Source: Chryseobacterium candidae (GTDB lineage Bacteria; Bacteroidota; Bacteroidia; Flavobacteriales; Weeksellaceae). From it: 64,000 nt of DNA. The stretch covers positions 124,001 to 188,000 of the forward strand of contig NZ_SDLV01000004.1 in assembly GCF_004916905.1 (NCBI RefSeq), given 5' to 3'. The notes beneath the pieces are model-generated. The model was not told the origin of the DNA. It saw only the letters and a list, made by a program, of their open reading frames with translations, and did no database searches. The first letter of the stretch is position 1. Each line of letters starts with the position of its first letter. Of this stretch, positions 18,682-28,191 are shown one piece after another. A program made the position numbers and the translations under genes.

Positions 18682-18915
18682 TTTATAAATTATAGTTTTT
18701 TATCAGTTTGCGAAAATACACATTTTTAAGAAATTACAGAAACAGAACTGCTTTATTTTGATTTTTGATGCAAAAATTAACTAAAAAAGGAAATTTTGAC
18801 CGTATTTTTAAGTAAAAAACAAATGGCATAAGTATTGTGCATTTTTAAAACATTATAATATGCCACACGTTTTCAGAGTATATTATAAAAATTTCCTTTA
18901 ATGATAAAAAACGAA

Positions 18916-18932
18916 AATGACAATTTGTCATT
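18916..18932 (+). promoter_or_regulatory. lon: 8-bp perfect inverted repeat at the lon start
   Basis: AATGACAA and TTGTCATT around a single base, 9 bp before the preferred lon ATG. It occupies the place where a ribosome would bind, so it could be an operator or a small mRNA hairpin limiting translation. The binding factor is unknown. The rest of the 260-bp divergent gap with ppiD is AT-rich without a full-consensus promoter box on either strand. Confidence 0.45.
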
Positions 18933-18941
18933 CGATTGACT

Positions 18942-21347
18942 ATGACAGAATTTGAAGATATTAGTTTAGAAGAAATGATCAGTGACGGATTTGATATCGT
19001 AACTGAAGAAATCAATCTTTCCGACTTCGCAGAGACTGATAAAAATTCCGAACAGAAAATATTCCCTATACTTCCAGTAAGAAATATGGTTATGTTCCCT
19101 AATGTTGTAATTCCTATTACTGCAGGAAGAAAAACCTCCATACAGCTTCTTGAAGAGGCACAGAAGAACGGAGATTTTATTGGAATTGTAAGCCAGAAAA
19201 ACTCGGATATGGAACAACCTTCCGAAAAAGATATATATACCACCGGTACACTGGCAAAGATCATTAAGATCATTAAGCTTCCGGAAGGCAATATTACAGC
19301 TATTACCAAAGGATTCCACAGGTTTAAGATTAAAAAAATCATTGATAACCAACCCTATTTTAAAGCGGAAATATCTAAATTAAAAGATAACCGACCTAAA
19401 GATCAGGAAGAGTATGAAGCATTATTGGAGAACATCAAGGATCTTGCTTTAAAGATTATTGAGCTTGATCCCAATATCCCAAATGCGGCAAACTTCGCAA
19501 TCAAAAACATTAACAATAATGATGATCTTCTGAATTTCATCTGCACGAATGCTAATTTCTCTTCAATAGCAAAACAAAAACTGCTTGAAGAAAAAAGTCT
19601 GATGACAAGAGCCAACCAGTGCTATGAAATGATGCATGAAGATTTCAGAAAACTGGAACTGAGAAATCAGATTCATCAGAAAACATCGAAGGATCTTGAT
19701 AAACAGCAGAGAGAATATTTTCTTAATCAACAGATCAGAACGATCCAGGAAGAGCTGGGTGGCGGACCTGAAAGTGATGTGGAAGACCTTATTGCTAAGG
19801 CTAAAACAAAAAAATGGAACCAGGAGGTAGAAGACCATTTCCAGAAGGAAATCGGCAGGCTTCAACGTCAAAACCCTAATTCCCCGGACTATAATGTACA
19901 GAGAAATTATCTTGATTTCTTTACAGATCTACCTTGGGAAACCTATACGAAAGATATTTTCGATATTGCTAAAGCTGAAAAAGTACTTGACAAAGCACAC
20001 TTCGGATTGGAAGATATCAAGAAAAGAATTCTGGAGCACATGGCTGTTTTAAAGCTAAAAAACAATATGAAGTCTCCCATCCTATTATTGGTAGGACCTC
20101 CGGGTGTTGGTAAAACATCTTTAGGAAAGTCTATCGCTGATGCATTGGGAAGAAAATATGTAAGATTATCATTAGGTGGTCTTCATGACGAGAGTGAGAT
20201 CCGCGGGCATAGAAAAACGTATATTGGTGCTATGGCAGGAAGAATTTTACAGTCTATCAAAAAATCAGGTACTTCTAACCCGGTAATTGTTCTTGATGAG
20301 ATTGATAAAATCGGACAGGGTCTTCATGGGGACCCAAGCTCAGCACTCTTGGAAGTTCTTGATCCAGAGCAGAATAAGTCTTTCTATGATAATTTCCTGG
20401 AGATGGGCTATGACCTTTCAAAGGTGATGTTTATTGCTACTGCCAACTCACTTTCAACAATACAGACTCCTCTTTTGGACAGAACGGAGATCATTCAGAT
20501 TGCCGGTTATACATTGGAAGAAAAGATTGAGATAGCCAAAAGACATTTAATCAAGAAACAGCAGGAAGAAAATGGTCTGGATGCAAAATCATTCAAACTC
20601 GGAAATGCAGAACTTAAGCATATTATAGAAGCTCATACTTCAGAAAGTGGAGTAAGAACTTTGGAGAAAAGAATTGCAGCCATTGGGAGATGGGTAGCTC
20701 TTCAGACTGCTTTGGTAAAGGAGTATGACCCCAAAATTTCATTGGAAAAAGTGGATGAAATTCTTGGCGTTCCAAGACCGAAGAGTTTATCTGAGATTAC
20801 GGGAGTTCCTGGTGTGGTAACAGGTCTTGCCTGGACAAGCGTAGGAGGAGATATTCTTTATATTGAAAGTATTTTGAGCAACGGAAAAGGAACTTTAACA
20901 ATGACCGGAAATCTTGGAACGGTGATGAAAGAGTCTGCAACTATTGCTTTGGAATACATTAAGGCTAAGCATGATGAACTGGGAATTTCCCAGGAAGATA
21001 TTGAAAAGAAAAACATCCACGTACACGTTCCTGAAGGAGCAACCCCTAAAGATGGACCGTCTGCAGGTATTGCCATGCTGACTTCAATGGTTTCTTCGTT
21101 TAAAAACAAGAAGGTAAAACCTCACCTTGCGATGACGGGAGAGATTACTTTAAGAGGAAAAGTGCTTCCGGTGGGAGGAATCAAAGAAAAACTTCTTGCA
21201 GCAACAAGAGCAGGAATCAAAGACGTAATCCTTTGCGAAGCTAACAGAAAAGACGTGGAGGAGATCAAAAAAGATTATCTGAAAAATCTGAGAGTACATT
21301 ATGTCAACAGAATGGAAGAAGTCATTGACATTGCCATTGAAGAATAA
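18942..21347 (+). CDS. lon: ATP-dependent protease Lon
   Basis: An 801-residue cytoplasmic AAA+ serine protease that degrades damaged and regulatory proteins. A TTG two codons upstream (18936) is in frame, but the ATG at 18942 is preferred. Order: N-terminal LON domain (about 40-240, starting [16 protein letters not shown]), coiled-coil region, AAA+ module with Walker [10 protein letters not shown] near 385 and sensor region, then the protease domain with the catalytic Ser in [12 protein letters not shown] and Lys in [14 protein letters not shown]. Complete and normal in length. Followed by its own terminator. Confidence 0.98.
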   Translation: MTEFEDISLEEMISDGFDIVTEEINLSDFAETDKNSEQKIFPILPVRNMVMFPNVVIPITAGRKTSIQLLEEAQKNGDFIGIVSQKNSDMEQPSEKDIYTTGTLAKIIKIIKLPEGNITAITKGFHRFKIKKIIDNQPYFKAEISKLKDNRPKDQEEYEALLENIKDLALKIIELDPNIPNAANFAIKNINNNDDLLNFICTNANFSSIAKQKLLEEKSLMTRANQCYEMMHEDFRKLELRNQIHQKTSKDLDKQQREYFLNQQIRTIQEELGGGPESDVEDLIAKAKTKKWNQEVEDHFQKEIGRLQRQNPNSPDYNVQRNYLDFFTDLPWETYTKDIFDIAKAEKVLDKAHFGLEDIKKRILEHMAVLKLKNNMKSPILLLVGPPGVGKTSLGKSIADALGRKYVRLSLGGLHDESEIRGHRKTYIGAMAGRILQSIKKSGTSNPVIVLDEIDKIGQGLHGDPSSALLEVLDPEQNKSFYDNFLEMGYDLSKVMFIATANSLSTIQTPLLDRTEIIQIAGYTLEEKIEIAKRHLIKKQQEENGLDAKSFKLGNAELKHIIEAHTSESGVRTLEKRIAAIGRWVALQTALVKEYDPKISLEKVDEILGVPRPKSLSEITGVPGVVTGLAWTSVGGDILYIESILSNGKGTLTMTGNLGTVMKESATIALEYIKAKHDELGISQEDIEKKNIHVHVPEGATPKDGPSAGIAMLTSMVSSFKNKKVKPHLAMTGEITLRGKVLPVGGIKEKLLAATRAGIKDVILCEANRKDVEEIKKDYLKNLRVHYVNRMEEVIDIAIEE

Positions 21348-21381
21348 AAACAATTTATAACATATTAACTTCTCAATAATG

Positions 21382-21418
21382 AAACACGTTCTGATATTCA
21401 GTGCGTGTTTTTCTTTTT
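21382..21418 (+). terminator. Intrinsic terminator after lon
   Basis: AAACACG (21382-21388) pairs with CGTGTTT (21404-21410), with an inner CTGA/TCAG stem, and is followed by T-rich sequence. Confidence 0.75.
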
Positions 21419-21551
21419 ACAAAAAAGCAGGTTGTTCTGCCAGGTGGAATAAAATTTGCTGAACACTAGATAATTCCGAACGATTGAATAATTTTTTTTT
21501 TAATTCAGACGGGTTTTCTTATTTTTATTCCACACCGCATATTTATAGATT

Positions 21552-22664
21552 ATGAATTTTCTTAGACTTCCTTTCCTTGTCAAGCTTACCCTCGTGGTGA
21601 TTTCCATCATTGGACTTGGCTATCTTCTGGCATTAGGACAGAGTATTTTAGCTCCGTTTTTCCTGGCATTCCTGATGGCTATGCTTTTTTTGCCTGCGGC
21701 AACTTTTATGGAAAGAAAGCTGAGATTTCCAAGATCAATGTCCACAATGACCTCAGTCTTCATTATGCTGATGATTTTAGGCGGAATTATTTACTTCTTT
21801 ACCAATCAGCTCTCTGACTTTAGCAAAGATCTTCCACATCTCAAAGAACAGTTCACCACTGTTTTCAATGGTCTTCAGCATTGGGTTTCCAAAACATTCA
21901 ATGTGAAAGTAGATGAACAGGTAGATTATATCAATCAGGGATTGAATAAGCTTCTGTCTTCATCAGGGGTGATTTTAGGGTTTACATTTGGGATATTCTC
22001 AACAGGATTTGGATTTATTATATTTTTCACTCTGTTTTTTATCTTTATTCTAAATTACAGAAGACTATTAAACAATTTTATCGTTACAGTTTTCAACGAA
22101 AGACATAAAGCCAGTGTACAGGAAGCTGTAAGTGAAATCAGGGTTATGACCAAGAAATATATTTTTGGTCTTTTCCTTCAGGTGATTATTGTATCTGTTC
22201 TTACTTCAATCCTTCTTACTATTCTGGGAGTGAAATATGCTATTCTTCTGGGAGTTCTCACGGGATTATTAAACGTCATTCCTTATCTGGGAATTTTTAT
22301 TTCTCTTCTGATTTCCTGTTTTATAGCGTTTGCCACTTCTACGCCTTCAACATGTATTTATGTTGCTTTGGGGTATATTGCTATTCATGCTGTAGATGGC
22401 AATATTGTTCTTCCATTTGTAGTGGGTTCTAAAGTAAAGATCAATGCTTTATTTTCTTTTATTGGAATCCTTTTAGGAGAACACCTTTGGGGAATTGCGG
22501 GCATGTTCCTGTGTATCCCAGCAATTGCTATTATAAAAATTATCTGTGAAAGAGTAGACGATCTCAAACCTTGGGGAAGATTACTCGGCGAAGAGCCAAA
22601 ACCTCATAAGAAGAAAAAAAGCTATAAGATTTCCAAGAATATTACGTTGAAGGAAATGGATTAG
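21552..22664 (+). CDS. AI-2E family transporter (PerM-like permease)
   Basis: A 370-residue protein with about eight helices in the PerM/AI-2E exporter pattern: two N-terminal helix pairs, a polar segment with amphipathic stretch (about 90-140) and a C-terminal bundle containing GLLNVIPYLGIFISLL and the family-typical GNIVLPFVVGSKVKINAL. Members export small molecules or sodium in exchange; the substrate cannot be told from sequence. A Lys-rich cytoplasmic tail ends the protein. Stands alone between lon and doxX. Confidence 0.9.
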   Translation: MNFLRLPFLVKLTLVVISIIGLGYLLALGQSILAPFFLAFLMAMLFLPAATFMERKLRFPRSMSTMTSVFIMLMILGGIIYFFTNQLSDFSKDLPHLKEQFTTVFNGLQHWVSKTFNVKVDEQVDYINQGLNKLLSSSGVILGFTFGIFSTGFGFIIFFTLFFIFILNYRRLLNNFIVTVFNERHKASVQEAVSEIRVMTKKYIFGLFLQVIIVSVLTSILLTILGVKYAILLGVLTGLLNVIPYLGIFISLLISCFIAFATSTPSTCIYVALGYIAIHAVDGNIVLPFVVGSKVKINALFSFIGILLGEHLWGIAGMFLCIPAIAIIKIICERVDDLKPWGRLLGEEPKPHKKKKSYKISKNITLKEMD

Positions 22665-22788
22665 GCAATTAATGATAAGTGATAGAAATCTAACTTTGAA
22701 TATTATAAACTTGAAACATAGCATAAAAAGCAGCAAGATATAAATTATAAAAAAAATATTAATTAACACACATTAACACTAATTTTAC

Positions 22789-22846
22789 ATTTTATATCAA
22801 ATTAAATACAGAATATACCATTTTTATTTTACATTTGATATAAAAT
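22789..22846 (+). promoter_or_regulatory. Two palindromic operator-like sites upstream of doxX
   Basis: ATTTTATATCAAAT (22789-22802) and ATTTGATATAAAAT (22833-22846) are exact reverse complements of each other, each one base away from the perfect palindrome ATTTGATATCAAAT, and each preceded by TTTTAC. Centres are 44 bp apart, about four helical turns. The second site ends 8 bp before the doxX ATG. This is the layout of a repressor pair (MarR/HxlR-like size); the regulator is not in the window. Confidence 0.6.
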
Positions 22847-22854
22847 AACCAATC

Positions 22855-23232
22855 ATGAAATTAATAAAACTCATCTTATGTCTGCTTTTCGGGCTTATGT
22901 TTATTAATGCCGGATTAAACAAGTTTTTTAATTATATGCCTATGGAAAAACCTACTCCTGAGCAGATGAAACTTTTCGCTGCTTTTGGAGAAATCAGCTG
23001 GTTGATGCCTTTAGTAGGTATTGCAGAAATCATTGGCGGATTATTATTTATTTTCCCAAAAACAAGAGCGTTGGGAGCTATTGTTATTTTACCTGTCATG
23101 GTAGGAATTGTTACCCATGTATTCACAATGGATAAATCTCCTATGGGAATGGGTATTGCAGGGGTAATGTTTCTGATCAACCTTTGGATGATTATTGACA
23201 ATAAGGAAAAATATAAGCATTTAGTTTCATAA
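22855..23232 (+). CDS. DoxX family membrane protein
   Basis: A 125-residue protein with four helices (about 3-22, 45-63, 69-88, 98-117) and the DoxX-type segments FGLMFINAGLNKFF and MPLVGIAEIIGGLLFIFPKTRALG. DoxX proteins are linked to thiol/quinone redox stress and respiration in various bacteria; the reaction here is not known. Expression is likely controlled by the paired palindromes just upstream. The 113 bp after the gene hold GC-poor sequence with repeated CTGCAG-like words but no clear terminator. Confidence 0.88.
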   Translation: MKLIKLILCLLFGLMFINAGLNKFFNYMPMEKPTPEQMKLFAAFGEISWLMPLVGIAEIIGGLLFIFPKTRALGAIVILPVMVGIVTHVFTMDKSPMGMGIAGVMFLINLWMIIDNKEKYKHLVS

Positions 23233-23345
23233 GACTGCAGATAATAGGCTGCAGGTTGCAGTTTTTATAGCGTTCAATTAAAATTTACTGTTGTGAATCA
23301 CATTGGCACAGCCCATAAACTATAACCTATCATCTGCTACCTGTA

Positions 23346-24704
23346 TCATACAAAAGCACTGAAACCTGTAATTGATCGTCCTACGATGAGCGAATTAATT
23401 TCTTTTGTTCCTTCGTAAGAATATATAGCTTCCGCATCGGCAACAAATCTGGCCACATCATATTCCAGCAGAATTCCGTTTCCTCCCATTACTTCTCTTG
23501 CTCGGGAAACAATATCCCTTGTTCTGAGGGTACAGAAAACTTTAGCTAAAGAAGCGTGTTCATCTTTTAAAATGCCTTCATCCTGCATTTCAGACAGTCT
23601 GAAAACCATTGTCTGCATGGCAGTAAGATTAGATAGCATTTCTACCAGATGTCCCTGAATCATTTGGAATGAAGCAATAGGTCTTCCAAACTGCTCTCTT
23701 TTCCGGGTATAATCCAATGCGCTTTCATAAGCTCCGCGGGCACAGCCTGTAGCCATCCATGCTACTCCTGCTCTGGTCATTCTCAGTACTTTCCCGGTAT
23801 CTTTAAAGGAATTGGCATTCTGCAGACGGTTTTGTTCGGTTACAAGACAGTCTTTTAAGGTAATCAATCCGTTCTGGACAATCCTTAAAGCCATTTTTCC
23901 TTTAATTTTCTCTACGGAATATCCCGGATTATCTTTTTCAACAATAAATCCTTTCACCTCTCCGCTGTCCAGATCTCTTGCCCAGATAATAACCAGATCA
24001 GCAAAAGTAGCATTCCCAATCCATTTTTTCTGACCATTAAGAATCCAGCCTTCCGGTGTTTTTTTACAGGTTACTGTAAGTCCGCCCGCAGCTCCTGATC
24101 CAACTTCCGGCTCTGTAAGCCCAAAAGCTCCTATTTTTTCAAATTTCTGCATCTGCGGAAGCCACTTTTGTTTCTGTTCTTCAGATCCGCAGATATAAAT
24201 AGAACCCATTGCCAGCCCGGATTGTACTCCGAAAAATGTGGCAATAGAAGCATCTACTCTTGCCATTTCCATCGCAATAACACCTTCCATCAGGAAAGGC
24301 ATTCCCGGGCAGCCATATCCTTCATAAGTAACGCCGCAGATATCCAGTTTCTGGAATTTTGGAATCAGTTCAAAAGGAAATTCATCTCTGAGCCAATAGT
24401 GATTAACCAGAGGCTTGACTTCTTTTTCCATGAACGCTCTTACTTTAAGCTGAATTTCACGCTGTTCTGGAGTAAGGGTATGGTATATATCATAAAAGTC
24501 GCCATCAATAGGTGGTAATTCTTTCTTTTTCTTTTCCGGATCAAGCATTTTCATAAGTCCGGAAAGCTGTTTATCATCCAGTTTTGAGAAATTTTGCATC
24601 AGTTTTGGCAGATCTACCTTTTGAGAAATGGTACTCAACTGATCGAAATCTATGGATCTAAATAATTCTATTGCGTTTCTGATTTTGGAAAAAGTATTTG
24701 ACAT
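23346..24704 (-). CDS. Acyl-CoA dehydrogenase family protein
   Basis: The frame extends to 24761, but MSNTFSKIRN at 24704 is the likely start (452 aa) and has the ATCACTATG context also seen at asnB and the flippase. An approximately 65-residue helical extension precedes the usual N-terminal, middle and C-terminal ACAD domains: FGLTEPEVGSGAAGG and the flavin-contacting KKWIGNA, then RKREQFGRPIASFQMIQGHL and the catalytic-Glu region SYEGTKEINSLIVGRS. Overall closest in appearance to glutaryl-CoA dehydrogenase-like members; the acyl substrate is not certain. FAD-dependent, cytoplasmic. Confidence 0.9.
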   Translation of the reverse strand: MSNTFSKIRNAIELFRSIDFDQLSTISQKVDLPKLMQNFSKLDDKQLSGLMKMLDPEKKKKELPPIDGDFYDIYHTLTPEQREIQLKVRAFMEKEVKPLVNHYWLRDEFPFELIPKFQKLDICGVTYEGYGCPGMPFLMEGVIAMEMARVDASIATFFGVQSGLAMGSIYICGSEEQKQKWLPQMQKFEKIGAFGLTEPEVGSGAAGGLTVTCKKTPEGWILNGQKKWIGNATFADLVIIWARDLDSGEVKGFIVEKDNPGYSVEKIKGKMALRIVQNGLITLKDCLVTEQNRLQNANSFKDTGKVLRMTRAGVAWMATGCARGAYESALDYTRKREQFGRPIASFQMIQGHLVEMLSNLTAMQTMVFRLSEMQDEGILKDEHASLAKVFCTLRTRDIVSRAREVMGGNGILLEYDVARFVADAEAIYSYEGTKEINSLIVGRSITGFSAFV

Positions 24705-24837
24705 AGTGATAGATTGTAGTTTTGGTTTGTAAATGATAAGCAAAAACTGCTCCGAAAGCAATCACTAAAGCCCAAGCATATTTTACAAAACACTACATTT
24801 CAACCCATTACAACTGAAATTTTATTTACAAGATTTT

Positions 24838-24845
24838 TACTTTTG
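24838..24845 (+). promoter_or_regulatory. Candidate -7 box (TACTTTTG) for the DUF4349 gene
   Basis: TACTTTTG fits TAnnTTTG and lies 66 bp before the ATG at 24912. No TTG at ideal spacing, so support is moderate. Confidence 0.4.
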
Positions 24846-24911
24846 ATTTTCAAGCATTACAAAAGATCCTGACTGAACTTTGACTCAAGCAAAACAACAA
24901 AAATCAACGCT

Positions 24912-25823
24912 ATGAAAACCACTTACATTACATTATCTCTGTCAGCCGTTCTTTTATTAGGAATTTATTCATGTAAAAAAGGAGAAGTAGCTTCCACAGA
25001 CCTTGAAGCATACGCTACAACAGACTCTGCCTCTGCTATTGCTTCCGACAGTATTTCATCTGTTGCAGAAATGAAAGTAAAAGACAAGCAGTTTATCAAG
25101 ACTGCGGATGTGAATATGGAAGTAAAAGATGTATATAATGCAACGATTGCTATTGAAAAATCTGTGCAGGAACTCGGAGGTTTTGTTACCAATAGTAATC
25201 TGCAAAGCAATGTAGTTTCCGAAAACACCTACAATACTTCTGACGAAGAGGCTATGCTGATTAAGAAATACCAGACAGAGAACAGAATGCAGGTGCGTAT
25301 TCCGACGGAAAAACTTGGGGAACTTTTAACAGCAATCAATACAAACAAGTTATTTCTTAATTCAAGATCCATTAATGCGGAAGATGTAACAGCCAACATC
25401 AAATATTCTGAACTGGAAGGAAAAAGGAATCAAAAGACTTCTGAGAACATCAGCAAGCTGAAAACAAATAAAGATAAGGTAACACTGGATGATGAAAATA
25501 TGTCTGAAGGAAATCTTCAAAAACTCTCCAGCATGAACATGACAGATGATTTGAAATACAGTACGATTGACATTTACATCAAAGAACCTCAATTACGCAT
25601 TGCTGAAATTGCTGTTACCAATACAACAAGCATTGACAATAAATATAAATACAATTTTATTTATGATGCTAAAGATGGATTTGTGTACGGCTTTTATCTG
25701 ATTCAGAGAATTATAGTGGCTCTTATCAACGTGTGGCCTCTGGTATTGATTGCTGCTGCAATCCTCTATTTTTTAAGAAAAAGAAAAATTTCAAAACCTG
25801 AACATTCAAAAATCCAGGAATAA
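24912..25823 (+). CDS. DUF4349 domain lipoprotein
   Basis: A 303-residue protein with signal peptide ending LLGIYSC (Cys21) and a DUF4349 domain spanning about 60-285: it opens with FIKTADVNMEVKDVYNATIAI, contains a charged helical segment (about 175-205) and ends in a membrane helix (VWPLVLIAAAILYFLRKR) near residue 278-293. Such proteins are predicted to be envelope-anchored; function unknown. Alone on its transcript, ended by a terminator. Confidence 0.88.
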   Translation: MKTTYITLSLSAVLLLGIYSCKKGEVASTDLEAYATTDSASAIASDSISSVAEMKVKDKQFIKTADVNMEVKDVYNATIAIEKSVQELGGFVTNSNLQSNVVSENTYNTSDEEAMLIKKYQTENRMQVRIPTEKLGELLTAINTNKLFLNSRSINAEDVTANIKYSELEGKRNQKTSENISKLKTNKDKVTLDDENMSEGNLQKLSSMNMTDDLKYSTIDIYIKEPQLRIAEIAVTNTTSIDNKYKYNFIYDAKDGFVYGFYLIQRIIVALINVWPLVLIAAAILYFLRKRKISKPEHSKIQE

Positions 25824-25870
25824 AAAAGCTATCCTAACCAATTGGTTATCATCATAATTTTAGATTTTAC

Positions 25871-25901
25871 AACCTCCTGTTTACGGGAGGTTTTTATTTT
25901 T
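25871..25901 (+). terminator. Intrinsic terminator
   Basis: Stem AACCTCC / GGAGGTT with T-run of mixed T/A following. Ends the DUF4349 transcript. Confidence 0.85.
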
Positions 25902-25978
25902 TTGAAAAAAAACTGTAACGATTAAAACAACTGTCTTACCTACTGTTTAAAAGAACAGAAAATCAAAAAATTAATACA

Positions 25979-26854
25979 ATGAAAAATTTAATACAACTTG
26001 GATTCGCGGCATTATTGTCATTGAATTCTATAACAGCAAATGCTCAAAGCAAAAACATAAGCAAAGACAACAGCCTGCTTTGGGAAGTATCCGGGAACGG
26101 TCTTTCTAAGCCTTCTTATATTACCGGGACTTTTCATATCTTATGCAGTAAAGATTTTGAGATTAAACCTAAGGTACTGAAAGCTCTTGAGAAATCTGAA
26201 AACTTTGTCATGGAAATCAACTATACAGATCCTGCTGAAATGATGTCACTTCAAAAAATGTTTAAAGCAGATAAAAAAATATCGGATCAGCTTTCACCTG
26301 AAGAAGCCAGGGAACTCAATACAGTTCTTGCCAATTACGGAACTGATTTGAAAAGTATAGATTCTTCAAGCCCTCAGACATTGTATGCTCTTCTTTCTAC
26401 AAAAGCAATCCCCTGCGCTCAGAACGAAGTTAAACTTTACGAAATGGAACTTCTTCAGAAAGCAATGAAAGATAAAAAAAGCATCAAAGGACTTGAAAAA
26501 GTAGAAGATCAGATGAAATCGATCAATGAAGCTTATGATCTGAAGAGCATCATTACTCAATTGAAAATGGATAAAGAATACCAAATATTGTTCACACAGA
26601 TGATTGAAGCTTTTAAAAATGAAAATGTACAATCCCTTTACAGTCTTTTTAAGGATGAAAGATTCATGAATGATCACCAGGAAAAGGCTATGCTTACCAA
26701 TAGAAATCAAAACTGGGTAAAAATAATGCCGGATATGATGAAAAAAGAAAGCTCTTTATTTGCTGTCGGAGGGTCTCATCTTATGGGTGAAAACGGAATT
26801 ATCCCTCTCCTTCAGGCAAAGGGGTTTACCGTAAAACCTGTATCAGGCTTGTAA
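25979..26854 (+). CDS. TraB/GumN family protein
   Basis: A 291-residue exported protein: signal peptide with cleavage after about ITANAQS, then the TraB/GumN fold with the two diagnostic histidine motifs, TGTFHILCSKDF near residue 50 and FAVGGSHLMGENGIIPLLQAKG near the C-terminus. The family shares the pattern of Tiki-like metalloproteases; enzymatic role in bacteria is unproven. It precedes a sigma factor gene by 24 bp. Confidence 0.88.
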   Translation: MKNLIQLGFAALLSLNSITANAQSKNISKDNSLLWEVSGNGLSKPSYITGTFHILCSKDFEIKPKVLKALEKSENFVMEINYTDPAEMMSLQKMFKADKKISDQLSPEEARELNTVLANYGTDLKSIDSSSPQTLYALLSTKAIPCAQNEVKLYEMELLQKAMKDKKSIKGLEKVEDQMKSINEAYDLKSIITQLKMDKEYQILFTQMIEAFKNENVQSLYSLFKDERFMNDHQEKAMLTNRNQNWVKIMPDMMKKESSLFAVGGSHLMGENGIIPLLQAKGFTVKPVSGL

Positions 26855-26867
26855 CCATAACCAAACC

Positions 26868-26882
26868 ATGAAACAATTGTGA
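26868..26882 (+). other. Four-codon mini-ORF overlapping the sigma factor start
   Basis: ATG AAA CAA TTG TGA: the stop codon overlaps the GTG start at 26879 in a GTGA arrangement. It could couple translation of the sigma factor to ribosomes terminating here, or the upstream ATG could be the trace of a frameshifted start. No protein product need exist. Confidence 0.3.
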
Positions 26883-27388
26883 GCAGTTTAAACGAAACCA
26901 CTTTTTTAAAGCTCGTCAATCAGCACAAGGGCATTCTATACAAAGCCTCACGGATTTATGCAGATTCCGTAGAGGACAGGGAAGACCTTCAGCAGGAAAT
27001 TCTTATCCAGCTTTGGAAATCTTATCAGAATTTTAAAGGAAACAGTGAATTCTCTACCTGGATGTATCGGGTTGCAATTAATACCGCCATTACCTTTTTA
27101 AAAAAGGAAAAACAGAGATCCAATAACCATACGGATGCTCCTTCTCATTTTGAAGCACAGCAGGAGGATTACAACCCTGCAAAGGACAGGCAGCTGGAAA
27201 TTTTCTACAGTGCCGTTCAGGAGCTGAACTCTCTGGAAAAAGCCGTTATATTTTATTTCATGGAAGGAATGTCACACAAAGAAATAGGAAATAACTTGGG
27301 ACTCAGTGAAGGTAATGCCCGCGTAAAGCTTAACAGAACAAAAGATAAAATACAGCAAATCATAAAAAAATCAGGTTATGAATTTTGA
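26879..27388 (+). CDS. RNA polymerase sigma factor, ECF type
   Basis: A 169-residue sigma-70 family factor starting at GTG. Region 2 is at about 15-85 (DREDLQQEILIQLWKSYQNF, then STWMYRVAINTAITFLKK), region 4 at about 115-165 (ELNSLEKAVIFYFMEGMSHK, then a helix-turn-helix with GLSEGNARVKLNR). Typical ECF length. The next gene overlaps by 11 bases and encodes a membrane protein, the usual place of an anti-sigma factor. Confidence 0.92.
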   Translation: MSSLNETTFLKLVNQHKGILYKASRIYADSVEDREDLQQEILIQLWKSYQNFKGNSEFSTWMYRVAINTAITFLKKEKQRSNNHTDAPSHFEAQQEDYNPAKDRQLEIFYSAVQELNSLEKAVIFYFMEGMSHKEIGNNLGLSEGNARVKLNRTKDKIQQIIKKSGYEF

Positions 27389-27983
27389 TCAATTAAAAGA
27401 ACAGTGGAATAAAGAAGACAGTGACGTCCATATTCCTGACACCATAAAGCAATTAAAGGAAAGCAAACACCCTATAGAAAAGATTCAGAAAAATATGAAA
27501 AGAGAATTTCCCATGCAGATTCTTGCTATTATTCTTATCGCTTTTTTTCCTCTCCAGTTTCAGTTTCCATCTTCACAGTATATTATTTATTATGTTTCCT
27601 ATACCATGATGGTCGTTATCTCATCATACTATCTGCTAGGGTTTTATAAATTTTATAAACAGACGGAACTTTACACAGGAAACACCAAAAATAGTCTTTG
27701 GAAAATATATCATGAGCTTCGTCTGAATATGGAACGATATCAGTCTTTCGGATTTTTATTACTTCCCCATTTCCTGATAACAGTAGGATTGGTTATTTAT
27801 AACACGATGGAAAAACAGGGAAAATCTCTTACAGAACTTACCACTTCTCACCAACAGGGATTAATTATCACAGTACTCATCGGAACTTTAGCAATCATAA
27901 CGAGTATCGTTTTATGGACAAAGTATATCTACGGAAAGAGTGCCAAAGAACTTGAAAACATTCTTAAAGAAATGGATGAATAA
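27378..27983 (+). CDS. Membrane protein, putative anti-sigma partner
   Basis: A 201-residue protein: hydrophilic N-terminal part (1-50) without obvious zinc site, then four hydrophobic helices (about 50-67, 72-90, 125-143, 158-178). The ATG lies inside the sigma gene, overlapping by 11 bases. Position suggests control of the sigma factor, but there is no ZAS motif and the family is not recognised, so the role is inference. Confidence 0.7.
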   Translation: MNFDQLKEQWNKEDSDVHIPDTIKQLKESKHPIEKIQKNMKREFPMQILAIILIAFFPLQFQFPSSQYIIYYVSYTMMVVISSYYLLGFYKFYKQTELYTGNTKNSLWKIYHELRLNMERYQSFGFLLLPHFLITVGLVIYNTMEKQGKSLTELTTSHQQGLIITVLIGTLAIITSIVLWTKYIYGKSAKELENILKEMDE

Positions 27984-28017
27984 CATTGAAAACTCATGTC
28001 ACAAAACACATTTTATC

Positions 28018-28052
28018 AAACCTCAGATCTGTTCTGAGGTTTTGTTTTTTTT
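28018..28052 (+). terminator. Intrinsic terminator
   Basis: Stem CCTCAGA / TCTGAGG (28021-28027 and 28033-28039) followed by TTTTGTTTTTTTT. A second copy of the 3' arm, TCTGAGGTTTT, occurs at 28084-28094. Confidence 0.9.
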
Positions 28053-28103
28053 AAAAAATCGTTATTTATTATCTTCAAATTTATCTGAGGTTTTATTTTT
28101 CCG

Positions 28104-28111
28104 TAAATTTG
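28104..28111 (+). promoter_or_regulatory. pgi: Candidate pgi promoter -7 box (TAAATTTG)
   Basis: TAAATTTG, full TAnnTTTG match, 81 bp ahead of pgi. No TTG at 17-23 bp upstream. The leader contains a chance-sized ten-codon ORF from 28132. Confidence 0.5.
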
Positions 28112-28191
28112 CAAATCAGAAATAAATCATTATGGATTATGGGCTATTCTCATCCAATATATGATCTTCTGAGCGATAAAAATTCTGTAAT

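Noticed and set aside
18845..19342. Long open frame of 165 codons antisense to the lon start
   Set aside because: Lies over the conserved LON domain on the other strand, with low-complexity hydrophobic translation and no homologue-like features.
28132..28164. Ten-codon ORF in the pgi leader
   Set aside because: Too short and without neighbouring terminator structure to claim a leader peptide.
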